Part shown: positions 26,039 through 32,757 of the stretch, one piece after another
How positions within the stretch are numbered: the first letter of the stretch is position 1
Layout of the letters: each line of letters opens with the position of its first letter
From: Clostridiaceae bacterium
Lineage (GTDB): Bacteria; Bacillota; Clostridia; Lachnospirales; Lachnospiraceae
Length of the DNA stretch: 51,204 bases
Assembly: GCA_902362865.1 (NCBI GenBank)
Contig: CABIYE010000022.1
Location: 1-51,204, forward strand
Direction of reading: 5' to 3'
Position numbers and translations under genes: made by a program
Notes under the pieces: generated by a model
What the model saw: the letters and a program-made list of their open reading frames with translations, nothing else
What the model was told of the DNA's origin: nothing
Database searches by the model: none

Positions 26039-26890
26039 CTATGCTGCCGGCTTGTTCTCGTGGTAGTAGATAGCCATCTTCTTATTGTCCAATATAAACG
26101 CATCATAGCAGATACGCCCTTCCACCAGCTCGCCACTGATTCCCGGCGGGTCCTGATGTACCTTGTAGTCCTCAAGCTTTGTGGGAGCTACCGTTGCAAC
26201 TGGGTGCGCAATCATAAAGCCGAATTTAGCCGGGACACGGTTTTTCGGTATTTTAATCACGTCCATGCCGTCTACCATCGCAATGACGCCCTTCGCCTTC
26301 TGCTCTACTGTAATGTCACAGTCTAGCGTCAAGTCCGGGGTTTTCTTCATCAGGCGGTAAACATCCGGCGTAACGGTCAGCACCCTGCCTACATCCGGGA
26401 CTTCGGCGTTGTCCAGGACTTCTGTACCAAGAATAATCTCGTCATAGATATTGTCCTTCGTCAGAGTCACGTCTGTAACCTTCGTCCCTGCACCTTCAGC
26501 CATTACGCCGTAGGTATAGGAATCCACTTCTGGCACAATCACTTCCCTCTGCTGGCGTGCAAGGGCGGAAGCTCCGGCAAGCACGTTGCCTGTCTCGTCT
26601 TTATCCAGCTTATCAATTACAAACGTGAAAGAGCGGTCTTTTTTAAGCGTAAACTCTTCTATCGTGTTGCCTACGGCGCCCAGGTCACCGTAACGGGAAG
26701 TACTGAGACCAGATCCGCTTGAGCCTATTCTCCTGTAATCATTCATAGGTACCGTGTTTACTTTATGAACTTTGATGGTATGTGCCCCAGTCCAATCAAA
26801 ATCATCATTTGTTAAGAGCGCTTTCTTACTCTCTGTTGTGAAAATTTCATCCACATAAGGGAGAAACTTTGTCACTAAATTAATTGCCAT
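26039..26890 (-). CDS. Phage major capsid protein
   Basis: A 283-residue protein that I recognise as a phage major capsid protein of HK97-like fold. It begins MAINLVTKFLPYVDEIF and contains the usual N-terminal arm, then DRSFTFVIDKLDKDET near 90. A P-domain-like helix follows (ASALARQQREVIVPEVDSYTY, outline only), with a C-terminal strand region (FMIAHPVATVAPTKLEDYKVH). It lies 14 bp after a scaffold gene, the normal order in phage head modules. Terminase and portal genes, which should come before the scaffold, are missing. Length is normal for the family. AGAGG precedes the ATG. Confidence 0.82.
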   Translation of the reverse strand: MAINLVTKFLPYVDEIFTTESKKALLTNDDFDWTGAHTIKVHKVNTVPMNDYRRIGSSGSGLSTSRYGDLGAVGNTIEEFTLKKDRSFTFVIDKLDKDETGNVLAGASALARQQREVIVPEVDSYTYGVMAEGAGTKVTDVTLTKDNIYDEIILGTEVLDNAEVPDVGRVLTVTPDVYRLMKKTPDLTLDCDITVEQKAKGVIAMVDGMDVIKIPKNRVPAKFGFMIAHPVATVAPTKLEDYKVHQDPPGISGELVEGRICYDAFILDNKKMAIYYHENKPAA

Positions 26891-26904
26891 TTATGAACCT
26901 CTTT

Positions 26905-27306
26905 CTACTTAAGCCCCATGGCAGCCCTGACTGAATCAGTATTTGTTCCATTAGTCGGACCAACTGCGTTAAAAATAGGCTCTCTTGCCTTTTGAAAGTA
27001 CGGGCTTAAGATTTCTAATGATTTGTTAAAAGCATCTTCGCTCGCACAGTTAAGCGCTTCATAGACTTCTTCGGGAATATTCTTTGACTTCATCACTGCC
27101 TTATAAGCAATTTCACGTTCCCGTGCTGCCACTGCTTTTTCTCGCTCTTCAAGCGTCTTTTCAGCATCAGACGGAACGCGGTTTCTTTCCCTTGCAAGCC
27201 TTTCCTGTACAATCCTGTTTACATCTTCCTGTGTAAAGGTCTTTCCCGGCTCACTACTTTCCGGTTGTGTTGCTTCCTGTGTTGCCACTGTGTTCTGTTC
27301 ACTCAT
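26905..27306 (-). CDS. Phage scaffold protein (DUF4355-like)
   Basis: A 133-residue acidic, coiled-coil protein. FTQEDVNRIVQERLARERNR (about 24-43), then EKTLEEREKAVAAREREIA and a terminal segment ending in MGLK, match DUF4355 scaffolding proteins that sit before major capsid genes. Scaffolds of this type are commonly 170-200 residues, so this one is short, which could affect the size of the capsid built. GGAGG precedes the ATG. A long structured leader and a strong promoter lie upstream. Confidence 0.8.
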   Translation of the reverse strand: MSEQNTVATQEATQPESSEPGKTFTQEDVNRIVQERLARERNRVPSDAEKTLEEREKAVAAREREIAYKAVMKSKNIPEEVYEALNCASEDAFNKSLEILSPYFQKAREPIFNAVGPTNGTNTDSVRAAMGLK

Positions 27307-27379
27307 GTGTAGTTACCTCCATTTTTTACGCCCTGTCGGGCTAATTTCACTTACCTGATTGCGTTTCAAAAGAAAGGAT

Positions 27380-27494
27380 AGCGAACAGAAAAGGCGCAGA
27401 AACAACTCAACGACAATTTATCGTCCAGTCATTCCCACGCCTTAAAGCTTACGGACAGAGAAGGGGCTGCCCGCGGTACTGTTCTACTCGCTAT
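27380..27494 (-). ncRNA. Structured 5' leader of the scaffold-capsid transcript
   Basis: The predicted transcript start (about 27494) begins a domain closed by AGCG and AACAG (in 27492-27479, split by a short bulge) pairing with CTGTTCGCT (27388-27380). Inside, GGCG (27441-27438) faces CGCC (27396-27393) and encloses a hairpin at 27424-27410 with six pairs. A further GCCC-gaca-GGGC hairpin lies near the ribosome site. This fills most of the 224-bp gap 27307-27530. I matched no known RNA family. Confidence 0.45.
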
Positions 27495-27500
27495 GTAGCC

Positions 27501-27529
27501 ATTATAACAATTGCTGGCTTATCCTGCAA
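27501..27529 (-). promoter_or_regulatory. Promoter of the scaffold-capsid-sigma operon
   Basis: TTGCAG (27529-27524) and TATAAT (27506-27501) on the minus strand are exactly 17 bp apart. It is a near-consensus housekeeping promoter, so the head genes may not depend on the element's own sigma factor unless a repressor acts here. Confidence 0.75.
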
Positions 27530-27530
27530 G

Positions 27531-27716
27531 CTATTTATTCCGCTTTTCTTTGTTTTTCCACGCCTTGTTTGCCTGCTCTCCTAAAATCTTCCCAATCATC
27601 CGAAGTTTCTTATTCCTTCTCCTGACTTTCCCCGATGCAATACCGCCCTTTCTTCCCATTTCCCGTAGTTCGCTCGGGCTTCGCTCGCTGTTCGGTATCA
27701 GGTTTCCATCATTCAT
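27531..27716 (-). CDS. Small basic protein with phage-type KGG motif
   Basis: A 61-residue basic protein. The segment RSPSELREMGRKGGIASGKV is typical of short proteins encoded near phage head and terminase genes, whose role is unknown. It resembles the KGG motif of stress proteins by sequence only. It overlaps the preceding ORF by 8 bases, so translation is coupled. The scaffold promoter begins inside its 3' end. Confidence 0.6.
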   Translation of the reverse strand: MNDGNLIPNSERSPSELREMGRKGGIASGKVRRRNKKLRMIGKILGEQANKAWKNKEKRNK

Positions 27717-27882
27717 CTTCTCTCACCTCCCCGAACTTAATTTCCAGCTCGACATACGCTTTCTTATACCGCCCGTCTTTGTTCCTAGATACCTTATAAT
27801 CTTTCAGCTTCGGGGAGAGAAGCCGGATTACTCCGGCCAGCTCCCAGTCTTCGCTGTAAGATATTTTAATCTTCACGCTCAT
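27709..27882 (-). CDS. Small hypothetical protein of the element
   Basis: A 57-residue ORF, ATG at 27882, beginning MSVKIKISYSEDWELAG and ending FGEVREDE. It has alternating strands and many lysines and glutamates. Both ends overlap neighbouring small ORFs, a sign of a compact translated operon. No function is recognised. Confidence 0.6.
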   Translation of the reverse strand: MSVKIKISYSEDWELAGVIRLLSPKLKDYKVSRNKDGRYKKAYVELEIKFGEVREDE

Positions 27883-27991
27883 TGTCCTGCTCCGTTTCGC
27901 CTGTATAAGCTGCTACAAAAACATAAATTTCACGTACCACCCTGTCACTTTGCTTATCTAAGATCCTGTTGATTTTCTCTCTGTCCGTCAC
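27866..27991 (-). CDS. Small hypothetical protein of the element (GTG start)
   Basis: A 41-residue ORF starting with GTG at 27991, after GAGGAGGTG. It reads MTDREKINRILDKQSDRV at the start, is mostly helical and charged, and overlaps the next ORF by 17 bases. Upstream, 27992-28168 holds only a 14-codon ORF (MTSNEKYRELIIRW, RBS AAGGAG) that could be a leader peptide. Confidence 0.5.
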   Translation of the reverse strand: MTDREKINRILDKQSDRVVREIYVFVAAYTGETEQDNERED

Positions 27992-28168
27992 TATGTAACA
28001 CCTCCTCGCTTCGTTCGCGAATATACATGTGATGCACAATCGCAAATATTCTTTTCACCCACACGTTATTATGTATCTCGTTTACCAGCGGATAATTAAT
28101 TCTCTATATTTTTCATTACTTGTCATTCTGCGCACTCTCCTTCATTTATTTGTTTTGAAAATTAAGCA

Positions 28169-28411
28169 TTATGCTTCTTTTCCTGCAATAAAATCAAGCG
28201 CCATATTTGCCCTGGCCATAAATGCAGCATACTCAAGGTCACAGATCAAGCTCATACAAGGATCCATATTTCCATCTCTTTCACCGCCGGGCAAAATAGA
28301 TGTAATAAATTCATCCAGCTTAGTAAAGGATTCATGCATCTCACCGCATATTTCTTCATTGATAACCGTATCATACAAATTCTGCAATAATTCTTTTCTA
28401 ATATTCTTCAT
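28169..28411 (-). CDS. Hypothetical protein of the element
   Basis: An 80-residue, mostly helical acidic protein (starts MKNIRKELLQNLYDTVINEE). Cysteines at three scattered places show no metal pattern. A weak ribosome site (GAGGG) lies close to the ATG. It lies in the leftward operon between the DUF3987 replication-type gene and the head genes. No homology recognised. Confidence 0.5.
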   Translation of the reverse strand: MKNIRKELLQNLYDTVINEEICGEMHESFTKLDEFITSILPGGERDGNMDPCMSLICDLEYAAFMARANMALDFIAGKEA

Positions 28412-28497
28412 TTCCCTCTTGTCCTTTCCTGCAAATCTCTGTTATCATGTAAGTGTATCTTCTTTCCAACGCCCGCCAGCGCGTTTTGAAGATATAT

Positions 28498-28526
28498 GCC
28501 TTGTAGGTGTGTCCTGCCTACAAGGC
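28498..28526. other. Strong intergenic hairpin
   Basis: A perfect 10-bp stem, GCCTTGTAGG (28498-28507) with CCTACAAGGC (28517-28526), and a 9-base loop. It follows the stop of the 90-residue ORF. The minus strand lacks a clear T-tract, so it may stabilise or process the mRNA rather than end it. Confidence 0.55.
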
Positions 28527-28536
28527 GCTTTTGCTG

Positions 28537-28809
28537 TTAGTTCCCGGTATCGACATTACCGCAAATACGTAGGAAGTGGTGACCTTCTTTCTGAGTCCAC
28601 CTCGGCGGTGCGTACCCGATGCAATCCGTAAGCTCTTCCAGACTTCCGCTCATTTCCTTAAGGCTACTGTCTATGCCTTCCAGGGCGTCGGCGATACGGT
28701 CAAGACGCTTTAATTGCATGAATTTCAAACCGCTACCATCGCAACTGCTGGGCGTGTTCAAGTATTCATTAACCAAATCTTCAAATCCATTACTATCTGG
28801 TTTTAACAT
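28537..28809 (-). CDS. Hypothetical coiled-coil protein of the element
   Basis: A 90-residue protein. The middle (KRLDRIADALEGIDSSLKEM) is an amphipathic helix with heptad spacing like small proteins found after phage replication genes, and a WTQKEG segment follows. Its start overlaps the end of the DUF3987 gene by 17 bases, with AAGGAG before the ATG. Function is unknown. Confidence 0.6.
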   Translation of the reverse strand: MLKPDSNGFEDLVNEYLNTPSSCDGSGLKFMQLKRLDRIADALEGIDSSLKEMSGSLEELTDCIGYAPPRWTQKEGHHFLRICGNVDTGN

Positions 28810-30370
28810 TTTGTTTCTCCTTCCACTTGTAATATTCGGGATTTATGTAAATTTTTTCGGACGGTCTCCCTCGGCCGCTTTTCTCTGGTTTTATGGCAAT
28901 ATACCCGTGTTCCTCCAAGCATTTAAGCCCCGGCTCCATTTCCTCGACCGTTCCGAAGTGACCTCTACACAAATCAAAAGCGTCCCTTTTTGAAATAAAG
29001 CGAATTTTGCTATTTTTGCTATTTGAGTCTATACGTGAGATTATATATTTTGCGTCCTTCACCTCTTGTGGATCGGAAAGCCCCATAATGTCAAAAGCCT
29101 GTTTCGAGTGTTCCAAGTAGTACTTGCCTATTTCAATGGCGGATTTCATGGTATCCTCTTCCAGCAGCACATTGATTGCATTAGACTTATGTTTTACTAC
29201 ATGCAATATCCCAGCTATGCGCATCGTGTTGCCATGCAATTTACCAGCCCAGTCCTCAATCTCTTCCAGTTCATCAGTAAGCTGCCGCTCAATCCATTGG
29301 TTATACTGCTCCGATAACGCATCCGCTTCCGGGCTTAACCTGATAACCCTTTCAAATCCTGTTAAATCCGGGATGTTAAGAAGCTCTTCTACAAGGTTTT
29401 CATAATCTGCTCGAATCAATTGGTCTATCGGCTTGCTCCTGTATGTCCTGCTGCCAACCATGCTATTCGGTATGCTATATAAGAACCTAGCCAGTAATCC
29501 GCGCCCCCTGAACTCCTTGTTGTCCATGATGTCAGCTATCAGCTGAGGCTGAGCAGCCAGGCATACTGTTAATAATGGATTTTCCAATGTTATCCCTCCA
29601 CTTCCTACTCTGACAGATGAAAAATACTCACCTGAGTAACTTTTTAAAAAAATATCAATGTTTGTATTGTTGCTGTACCTCCCTGCCATCATCCCGAATA
29701 TACCGCCCTCGGCTGATATGATTCCCATCTTTTCACTGTTTGCCTTCATCGCTTTTACAAGCGCTTCCGGTGTAACATCATCAAGAATCATCTGGAGTTT
29801 AGTCACCTCTTCCAGTTCGTCCAGTTCCTTCTGGCAGTCAACCGCATCCTGTACGGTATATTTTGCCTTACTGGTTGGTTTAGACAGGGTATCCTGTATA
29901 TTCTTAAGCTTTCCTGACAGGATTCGCTTTTTAATCTCATACTCTGAAATCTCCGACTTCCTACGTTCATTTTCTTCCTTTACGTACCTGAATACAGGTT
30001 TAAAAACTTCTTTCAATGTGGGTGACTTCCTTTCTGAAGGTCTTGCTACTACAAGCACGTACAGGTTAAGCGTTTCCACCCAATCAGCTTTTACCCTAAT
30101 AGAATATTTCCCCTGTATACACAGTGACAATACCGCAAATACGAAAGACGCCACCATATCAGCCGGAACCTGTAGCGATTCGGACACCGCCACAGTATAC
30201 TGCCTGACACCCCCGGGAAGGCAGTCCACCGGGAAGGATACTAAGTGCTTTTTCTGATTTTTAACCATAGGAGCAAAAATAGCAAAAATAGCAAAAATAC
30301 CAATAATATCCGATTCTGGGGTAGCGTGACTTAAGTGACAAATGTGACTTAATTCCTCTTTAGTTGCCAC
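28793..30370 (-). CDS. DUF3987-family replication-type protein
   Basis: About 525 residues. From roughly SFPVDCLPGGVRQY onward it matches DUF3987 proteins found in phages, plasmids and satellites and thought to act in replication. Family landmarks are visible: SERKSPTLKEVFKP (P-loop-like), an acidic coiled coil, ISAEGGIFGMMAGRYSN, and EFRGRGLLARFLYSIP. The tail (GHFGTVEEMEPGLKCLEEHGYI) looks like a winged helix. The start is uncertain: the frame is open to 30466, GTG at 30370 gives a short overlap with the upstream ORF, and the first ATG is at 30268. The N-terminal IFAIFAIFAP is encoded by a 9-bp tandem repeat that may serve as a replication site. Confidence 0.75.
   Translation of the reverse strand: MATKEELSHICHLSHATPESDIIGIFAIFAIFAPMVKNQKKHLVSFPVDCLPGGVRQYTVAVSESLQVPADMVASFVFAVLSLCIQGKYSIRVKADWVETLNLYVLVVARPSERKSPTLKEVFKPVFRYVKEENERRKSEISEYEIKKRILSGKLKNIQDTLSKPTSKAKYTVQDAVDCQKELDELEEVTKLQMILDDVTPEALVKAMKANSEKMGIISAEGGIFGMMAGRYSNNTNIDIFLKSYSGEYFSSVRVGSGGITLENPLLTVCLAAQPQLIADIMDNKEFRGRGLLARFLYSIPNSMVGSRTYRSKPIDQLIRADYENLVEELLNIPDLTGFERVIRLSPEADALSEQYNQWIERQLTDELEEIEDWAGKLHGNTMRIAGILHVVKHKSNAINVLLEEDTMKSAIEIGKYYLEHSKQAFDIMGLSDPQEVKDAKYIISRIDSNSKNSKIRFISKRDAFDLCRGHFGTVEEMEPGLKCLEEHGYIAIKPEKSGRGRPSEKIYINPEYYKWKEKQNVKTR
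29005..29024. repeat. 20-bp inverted copy of the iteron-like repeat
   Basis: These 20 bases are the exact reverse complement of 30277-30296. They contain two ATTTTTGCT-type units. They lie in the 3' part of the DUF3987 gene, 1.25 kb from the other copy. Confidence 0.6.
30272..30298. repeat. Iteron-like array, AGCAAAAAT three times
   Basis: Three perfect 9-bp units head to tail at 30272-30280, 30281-30289 and 30290-30298, at the start of the replication-type gene. Such arrays near a replication protein often mark its binding site. Part of the array recurs inverted at 29005-29024. Confidence 0.6.
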
Positions 30371-30735
30371 GATTGCTGCATCAACAGCAGCTTCTTTTCG
30401 CGCAAGAGCTTCAGCTTCTTTTCCAGCAGTTCCCGTCTCTTCTCCAGTAGTTCCGCTTCTCGCCAATTCCTATCATCCCCTTTCTTTGTAAAATCCTGTT
30501 TCCTATACCACGCTGCCACGCCCGCCAGCATCTTGTCGTGGTTATACTCCCATTCTGCCACTATGCAGGTGTAATAGTTCCTTGCCTTGCTGCATCCGGC
30601 TTCTTCCAGCCTTGTCAGAGCCACCTCGGCGAATCCCGGAAAAGATAACTCATATCCGTAGATCCGGAGAAAGAAATTCTTCGTAAGCTCCATGCCTGGC
30701 CGGATGCTGGCAAGCAGTTCTTCCCTGGAAGCCAT
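30349..30735 (-). CDS. Hypothetical protein of the element with coiled-coil tail
   Basis: A 128-residue protein. The N-terminal part is globular (SREELLASIRPGMELTKNFF). The last 40 residues are a Lys/Glu/Leu coiled coil (REAELLEKRRELLEKKLKLL). It starts one base before the stop of the HTH gene and overlaps the DUF3987 frame, so all three are coupled. Position suggests a replication accessory factor, but nothing in the sequence proves it. Confidence 0.6.
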   Translation of the reverse strand: MASREELLASIRPGMELTKNFFLRIYGYELSFPGFAEVALTRLEEAGCSKARNYYTCIVAEWEYNHDKMLAGVAAWYRKQDFTKKGDDRNWREAELLEKRRELLEKKLKLLREKKLLLMQQSWQLKRN

Positions 30736-30923
30736 CAGCCTACCTGCTCCTTTCCGAGATACAGCTTTTCATTGAAGAACGCCCGGCTTGTCTTTCCTCT
30801 TACTGTGATAAAACCCCTGCTCTGCAGCTCCCCGTTTAGCTCCCGGATGATGCTGTAGCTCTTCGTGAGCGATACGCCCAGCGTCTCCGCAATCTCCGCT
30901 GCTGTTATGAATTGCTTTGCCAT
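30735..30923 (-). CDS. Small HTH protein, excisionase- or AlpA-like
   Basis: A 62-residue DNA-binding protein with a helix-turn-helix (ITAAEIAETLGVSLTKSYSI, 6-25) followed by a wing (GFITVRGKTSRAFF). Proteins of this build are common in integrative elements of Firmicutes as excisionases or replication regulators. Its start overlaps the 53-residue ORF by 19 bases. Confidence 0.65.
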   Translation of the reverse strand: MAKQFITAAEIAETLGVSLTKSYSIIRELNGELQSRGFITVRGKTSRAFFNEKLYLGKEQVG

Positions 30924-31066
30924 CTTTCGCTTTCCTCCCTTTCTTCCATGGTGAAATCGGTACAGCCTTCAGTTGCAAGCCGTCCAATGATTGTGAACGC
31001 CTGGAAATCGCTGAATGCGACCCGGCGTATGCGCCTGCCTTTGTAAACTGCTGTGATAATATACAT
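30905..31066 (-). CDS. Small hypothetical protein of the element
   Basis: A 53-residue ORF starting at ATG 31066 with an excellent AAAGGAGG 6 bases upstream. It starts MYIITAVYKGRRIRRVAF and has an FTIIGRLATEGC stretch. Strand-turn-strand pattern suggests a small folded domain; similar short proteins occur early in phage genomes. Role unknown. Confidence 0.55.
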   Translation of the reverse strand: MYIITAVYKGRRIRRVAFSDFQAFTIIGRLATEGCTDFTMEEREESERWQSNS

Positions 31067-31110
31067 GCTTGTCCTCCTTTCTTATGTGCGACGCCGCACA
31101 TCCTCCGAAC

Positions 31111-31130
31111 ACTTCCCATGCCCGCCAGCA
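31111..31130 (+). repeat. 20-bp direct repeat, copy A (GCCCGCCAGC motif)
   Basis: Identical to 32714-32733. Its core GCCCGCCAGC also occurs at 28471-28480 and 30520-30529, so four copies lie within the element and none was noticed outside. It may be a protein-binding or packaging site. Confidence 0.6.
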
Positions 31131-31132
31131 CG

Positions 31133-31354
31133 CTAGTTGTTGTTTTCGGTTACAATAAATTTGGCGTCAATAATTTCTGTCACGTCTACGCCCAGGCTCC
31201 GGGCTATCTTGCCAAGTGCCTGTGGCGTCACGTTCTTCTGGTTCAGAATCATAGCGTAACGCTGCCGGCTGATTCCTGCCCGTTCTGCTGCTTGTCCAAT
31301 CGTTAAGCCGCTTCTCGCCAGGGCGATTTTGAATTTTTCATCGCTAATTGTCAT
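31133..31354 (-). CDS. Cro-like HTH regulator of the element
   Basis: A 73-residue XRE-type protein with a helix-turn-helix (LTIGQAAERAGISRQRYAMI, about 16-35) and little else, like phage Cro proteins. ATG at 31354 has GGAGGTGATAAC before it; the longer frame to 31414 crosses the operators. It is the first leftward gene and divergent from the CI-like repressor, so the pair forms the element's control switch. Confidence 0.75.
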   Translation of the reverse strand: MTISDEKFKIALARSGLTIGQAAERAGISRQRYAMILNQKNVTPQALGKIARSLGVDVTEIIDAKFIVTENNN

Positions 31355-31365
31355 GTTATCACCTC

Positions 31366-31464
31366 CAACCACTTTTGTTGTTATCATCTTGCAACATAAG
31401 TGGTTTCTAGTCAACCCCTTTTGTTGTTATTATTATTGACTTTTTATTATTTAGTTGTTATCCT
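31366..31464. promoter_or_regulatory. Divergent promoters and operators of the repressor/Cro switch
   Basis: Rightward promoter: TTGACT (31436-31441), 17 bp, TATCCT (31459-31464). Leftward: TTGACT on the minus strand (31414-31409), 17 bp, CAAGAT. A 19-bp operator occurs twice directly (31366-31384 and 31412-31430, 18 of 19 identical), with an inverted partial copy between them at about 31389-31406. The second copy touches the leftward -35 box. Confidence 0.65.
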
Positions 31465-31487
31465 TATGGAAGAAAAGGAGATAAACA

Positions 31488-31985
31488 ATGAATTTTGCAG
31501 AAACTTTAAAGAAAATCCGTATTGAAAAAGGATATTCCCAGCAATCACTTGCTAAAAAAGCAGGCGTTTCACAAACTGCTGTATACAGTTGGGAAAAAGG
31601 CGAGAGAAAACCCAAACTAGAACAATTACGCCGCATAGCCACCGCCCTTGATGTTACTATAGGGGAATTAAATCCAAACTGGGGCAGCTTTTCAACAGAT
31701 GAGCTTAGTAATGATATACTTGAACTTTTTACAGGAAAAGGCGGACTTGAAATAGATACTAGGGAAACTCGGTTAAATGAATTATTTTACGAACTCAATA
31801 GCAACGGTCAAGACAAAGCCATAGAACAAGTAGAATTACTCACCAAGATACCAATATACCGTGCTGATATTTCCGACAGCGAAGAGGCTTATTATAGAAT
31901 TGATGAGAACGGTGATTTTATTCCTGTTGAAAAACCAGAACCGGAAGGACCCAGAAAGGACCGGAAAGACCCGGAAGAAGATTAG
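31488..31985 (+). CDS. CI-like XRE repressor of the element
   Basis: A 165-residue regulator. A clear HTH (GYSQQSLAKKAGVSQTAVYS, about 15-34) is followed by a helical middle and an acidic, proline-rich tail (EKPEPEGPRKDRKDPEED). No S24 autocleavage domain is present, so release from repression would need an antirepressor, as in satellites induced by a helper protein. That link is inference. AAGGAG precedes the ATG. Confidence 0.8.
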   Translation: MNFAETLKKIRIEKGYSQQSLAKKAGVSQTAVYSWEKGERKPKLEQLRRIATALDVTIGELNPNWGSFSTDELSNDILELFTGKGGLEIDTRETRLNELFYELNSNGQDKAIEQVELLTKIPIYRADISDSEEAYYRIDENGDFIPVEKPEPEGPRKDRKDPEED

Positions 31986-32108
31986 CTTCCCTGGCACAGG
32001 CTTAAAGCCTGCTGCCGGCCGGCACATTGAAAACATAATATACTTACCCAGGGAACCGTTGAGGTGCTATACCAACCGCCGGACGCAAGAAAAAAGGAGG
32101 TTGGTGCT

Positions 32109-32198
32109 ATGGTTACATATCCTGACTTGTTCACGTTTGTTATCATGCTTTGTGCCGTTATAACCCTTGTTGTAACGATTTTCAGACACAAAAAATAG
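32109..32198 (+). CDS. Small hydrophobic peptide toxin, copy 1 (holin-like toxin family)
   Basis: A 29-residue peptide, MVTYPDLFTFVIMLCAVITL followed by a basic tail FRHKK. One membrane helix with a charged end is the pattern of Hol_Tox-type type I toxins. AAGGAGG lies 5 bases before the ATG. A terminator hairpin overlaps the stop, and a strong antisense promoter faces it. Upstream, 32026-32064 carries an element shared with copy 2 (ACATTGAAAACATAATATA). Confidence 0.75.
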   Translation: MVTYPDLFTFVIMLCAVITLVVTIFRHKK

Positions 32199-32330
32199 CG
32201 CCCCTGCTCTGGTAAAGTAAGGCGCTACTTTTTTTAAGTTTTAAGTTTTTACTCTGCCGACGGCTAGGTGTGCTCTAGTCAACGGCTCCCTTGTTAAGTA
32301 TATTATAGTCATTTTCAATTTTTTTGTCAA
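32190..32330 (-). ncRNA. Antisense RNA antitoxin, module 1, with promoter and bidirectional terminator
   Basis: The minus strand has TTGACA (32330-32325), 17 bp, TATAAT (32307-32302), a perfect consensus. RNA starting near 32295 runs toward the toxin gene. TAGCGCC/GGCGCTA forms a hairpin (32195-32225) with T-runs on both strands, ending both transcripts, so their 3' ends overlap by about 45 nt. This is the layout of txpA/ratA-type systems. Confidence 0.65.
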
Positions 32331-32476
32331 TTGCATACAGTGCATATTATGACATATTATTTCACCCAGTGCATGTATTTCTAAATATCGTACATTGAAA
32401 ACATAATATATTTACTAAGGCAGCCGGGAGGGCGGCCGTATCATCCGCTTTGAGTCTTAGGAAGGGGATGATATAC

Positions 32477-32563
32477 ATGGTTACATACAGCGATTTATTC
32501 ACTTTTGTAATTATGATATGCGCTATTATTACATTAGCCAGAAATGGCAGAGACAGAAAATAG
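32477..32563 (+). CDS. Small hydrophobic peptide toxin, copy 2
   Basis: A 28-residue peptide, MVTYSDLFTFVIMICAIITL, then ARNGRDRK. The first 20 residues differ from copy 1 at only a few places, and the tail differs more. A purine-rich ribosome site (GGAAGGGGATG) precedes it. It is a tandem duplicate of the module at 32109, separated by about 280 bp without other genes. Confidence 0.72.
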   Translation: MVTYSDLFTFVIMICAIITLARNGRDRK

Positions 32564-32702
32564 CCGCCCTGCTCTCTGGTAAAGAATTAGGCGGCTATCT
32601 CTGATAGTTTACATTTAATTTTTCGCCAAGGCGGATAGGTTTGAGCTATCTTCTCGGCTGTCTTAGTAAGTATATTATAATCAATCTTTACGATTGTGTC
32701 AA
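32560..32702 (-). ncRNA. Antisense RNA antitoxin, module 2
   Basis: Minus-strand TTGACA (32702-32697), 17 bp, TATAAT (32679-32674) is again a perfect consensus promoter. The RNA would start near 32667 and end at the TAGCCGCC/GGCGGCTA hairpin (about 32561-32600) next to the toxin stop. The hairpin loop shares CTGCTCT and GGTAAAG with module 1. The 5' ends of toxin and antisense transcripts resemble each other, making the module an inverted repeat. Confidence 0.62.
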
Positions 32703-32713
32703 CACCTCCAACT

Positions 32714-32733
32714 ACTTCCCATGCCCGCCAGCA
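32714..32733 (+). repeat. 20-bp direct repeat, copy B (GCCCGCCAGC motif)
   Basis: Exact copy of 31111-31130, located just before the integrase ribosome site and next to the module 2 antisense promoter. Confidence 0.6.
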
Positions 32734-32757
32734 TAGGAAAAAGGAGGATGACACAGA

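Noticed and set aside
31982..32191. A 69-codon minus-strand ORF opposite toxin copy 1
   Set aside because: It lies opposite the toxin gene and its upstream region, with no ribosome site. The strong antisense promoter downstream implies an RNA antitoxin, not a protein.
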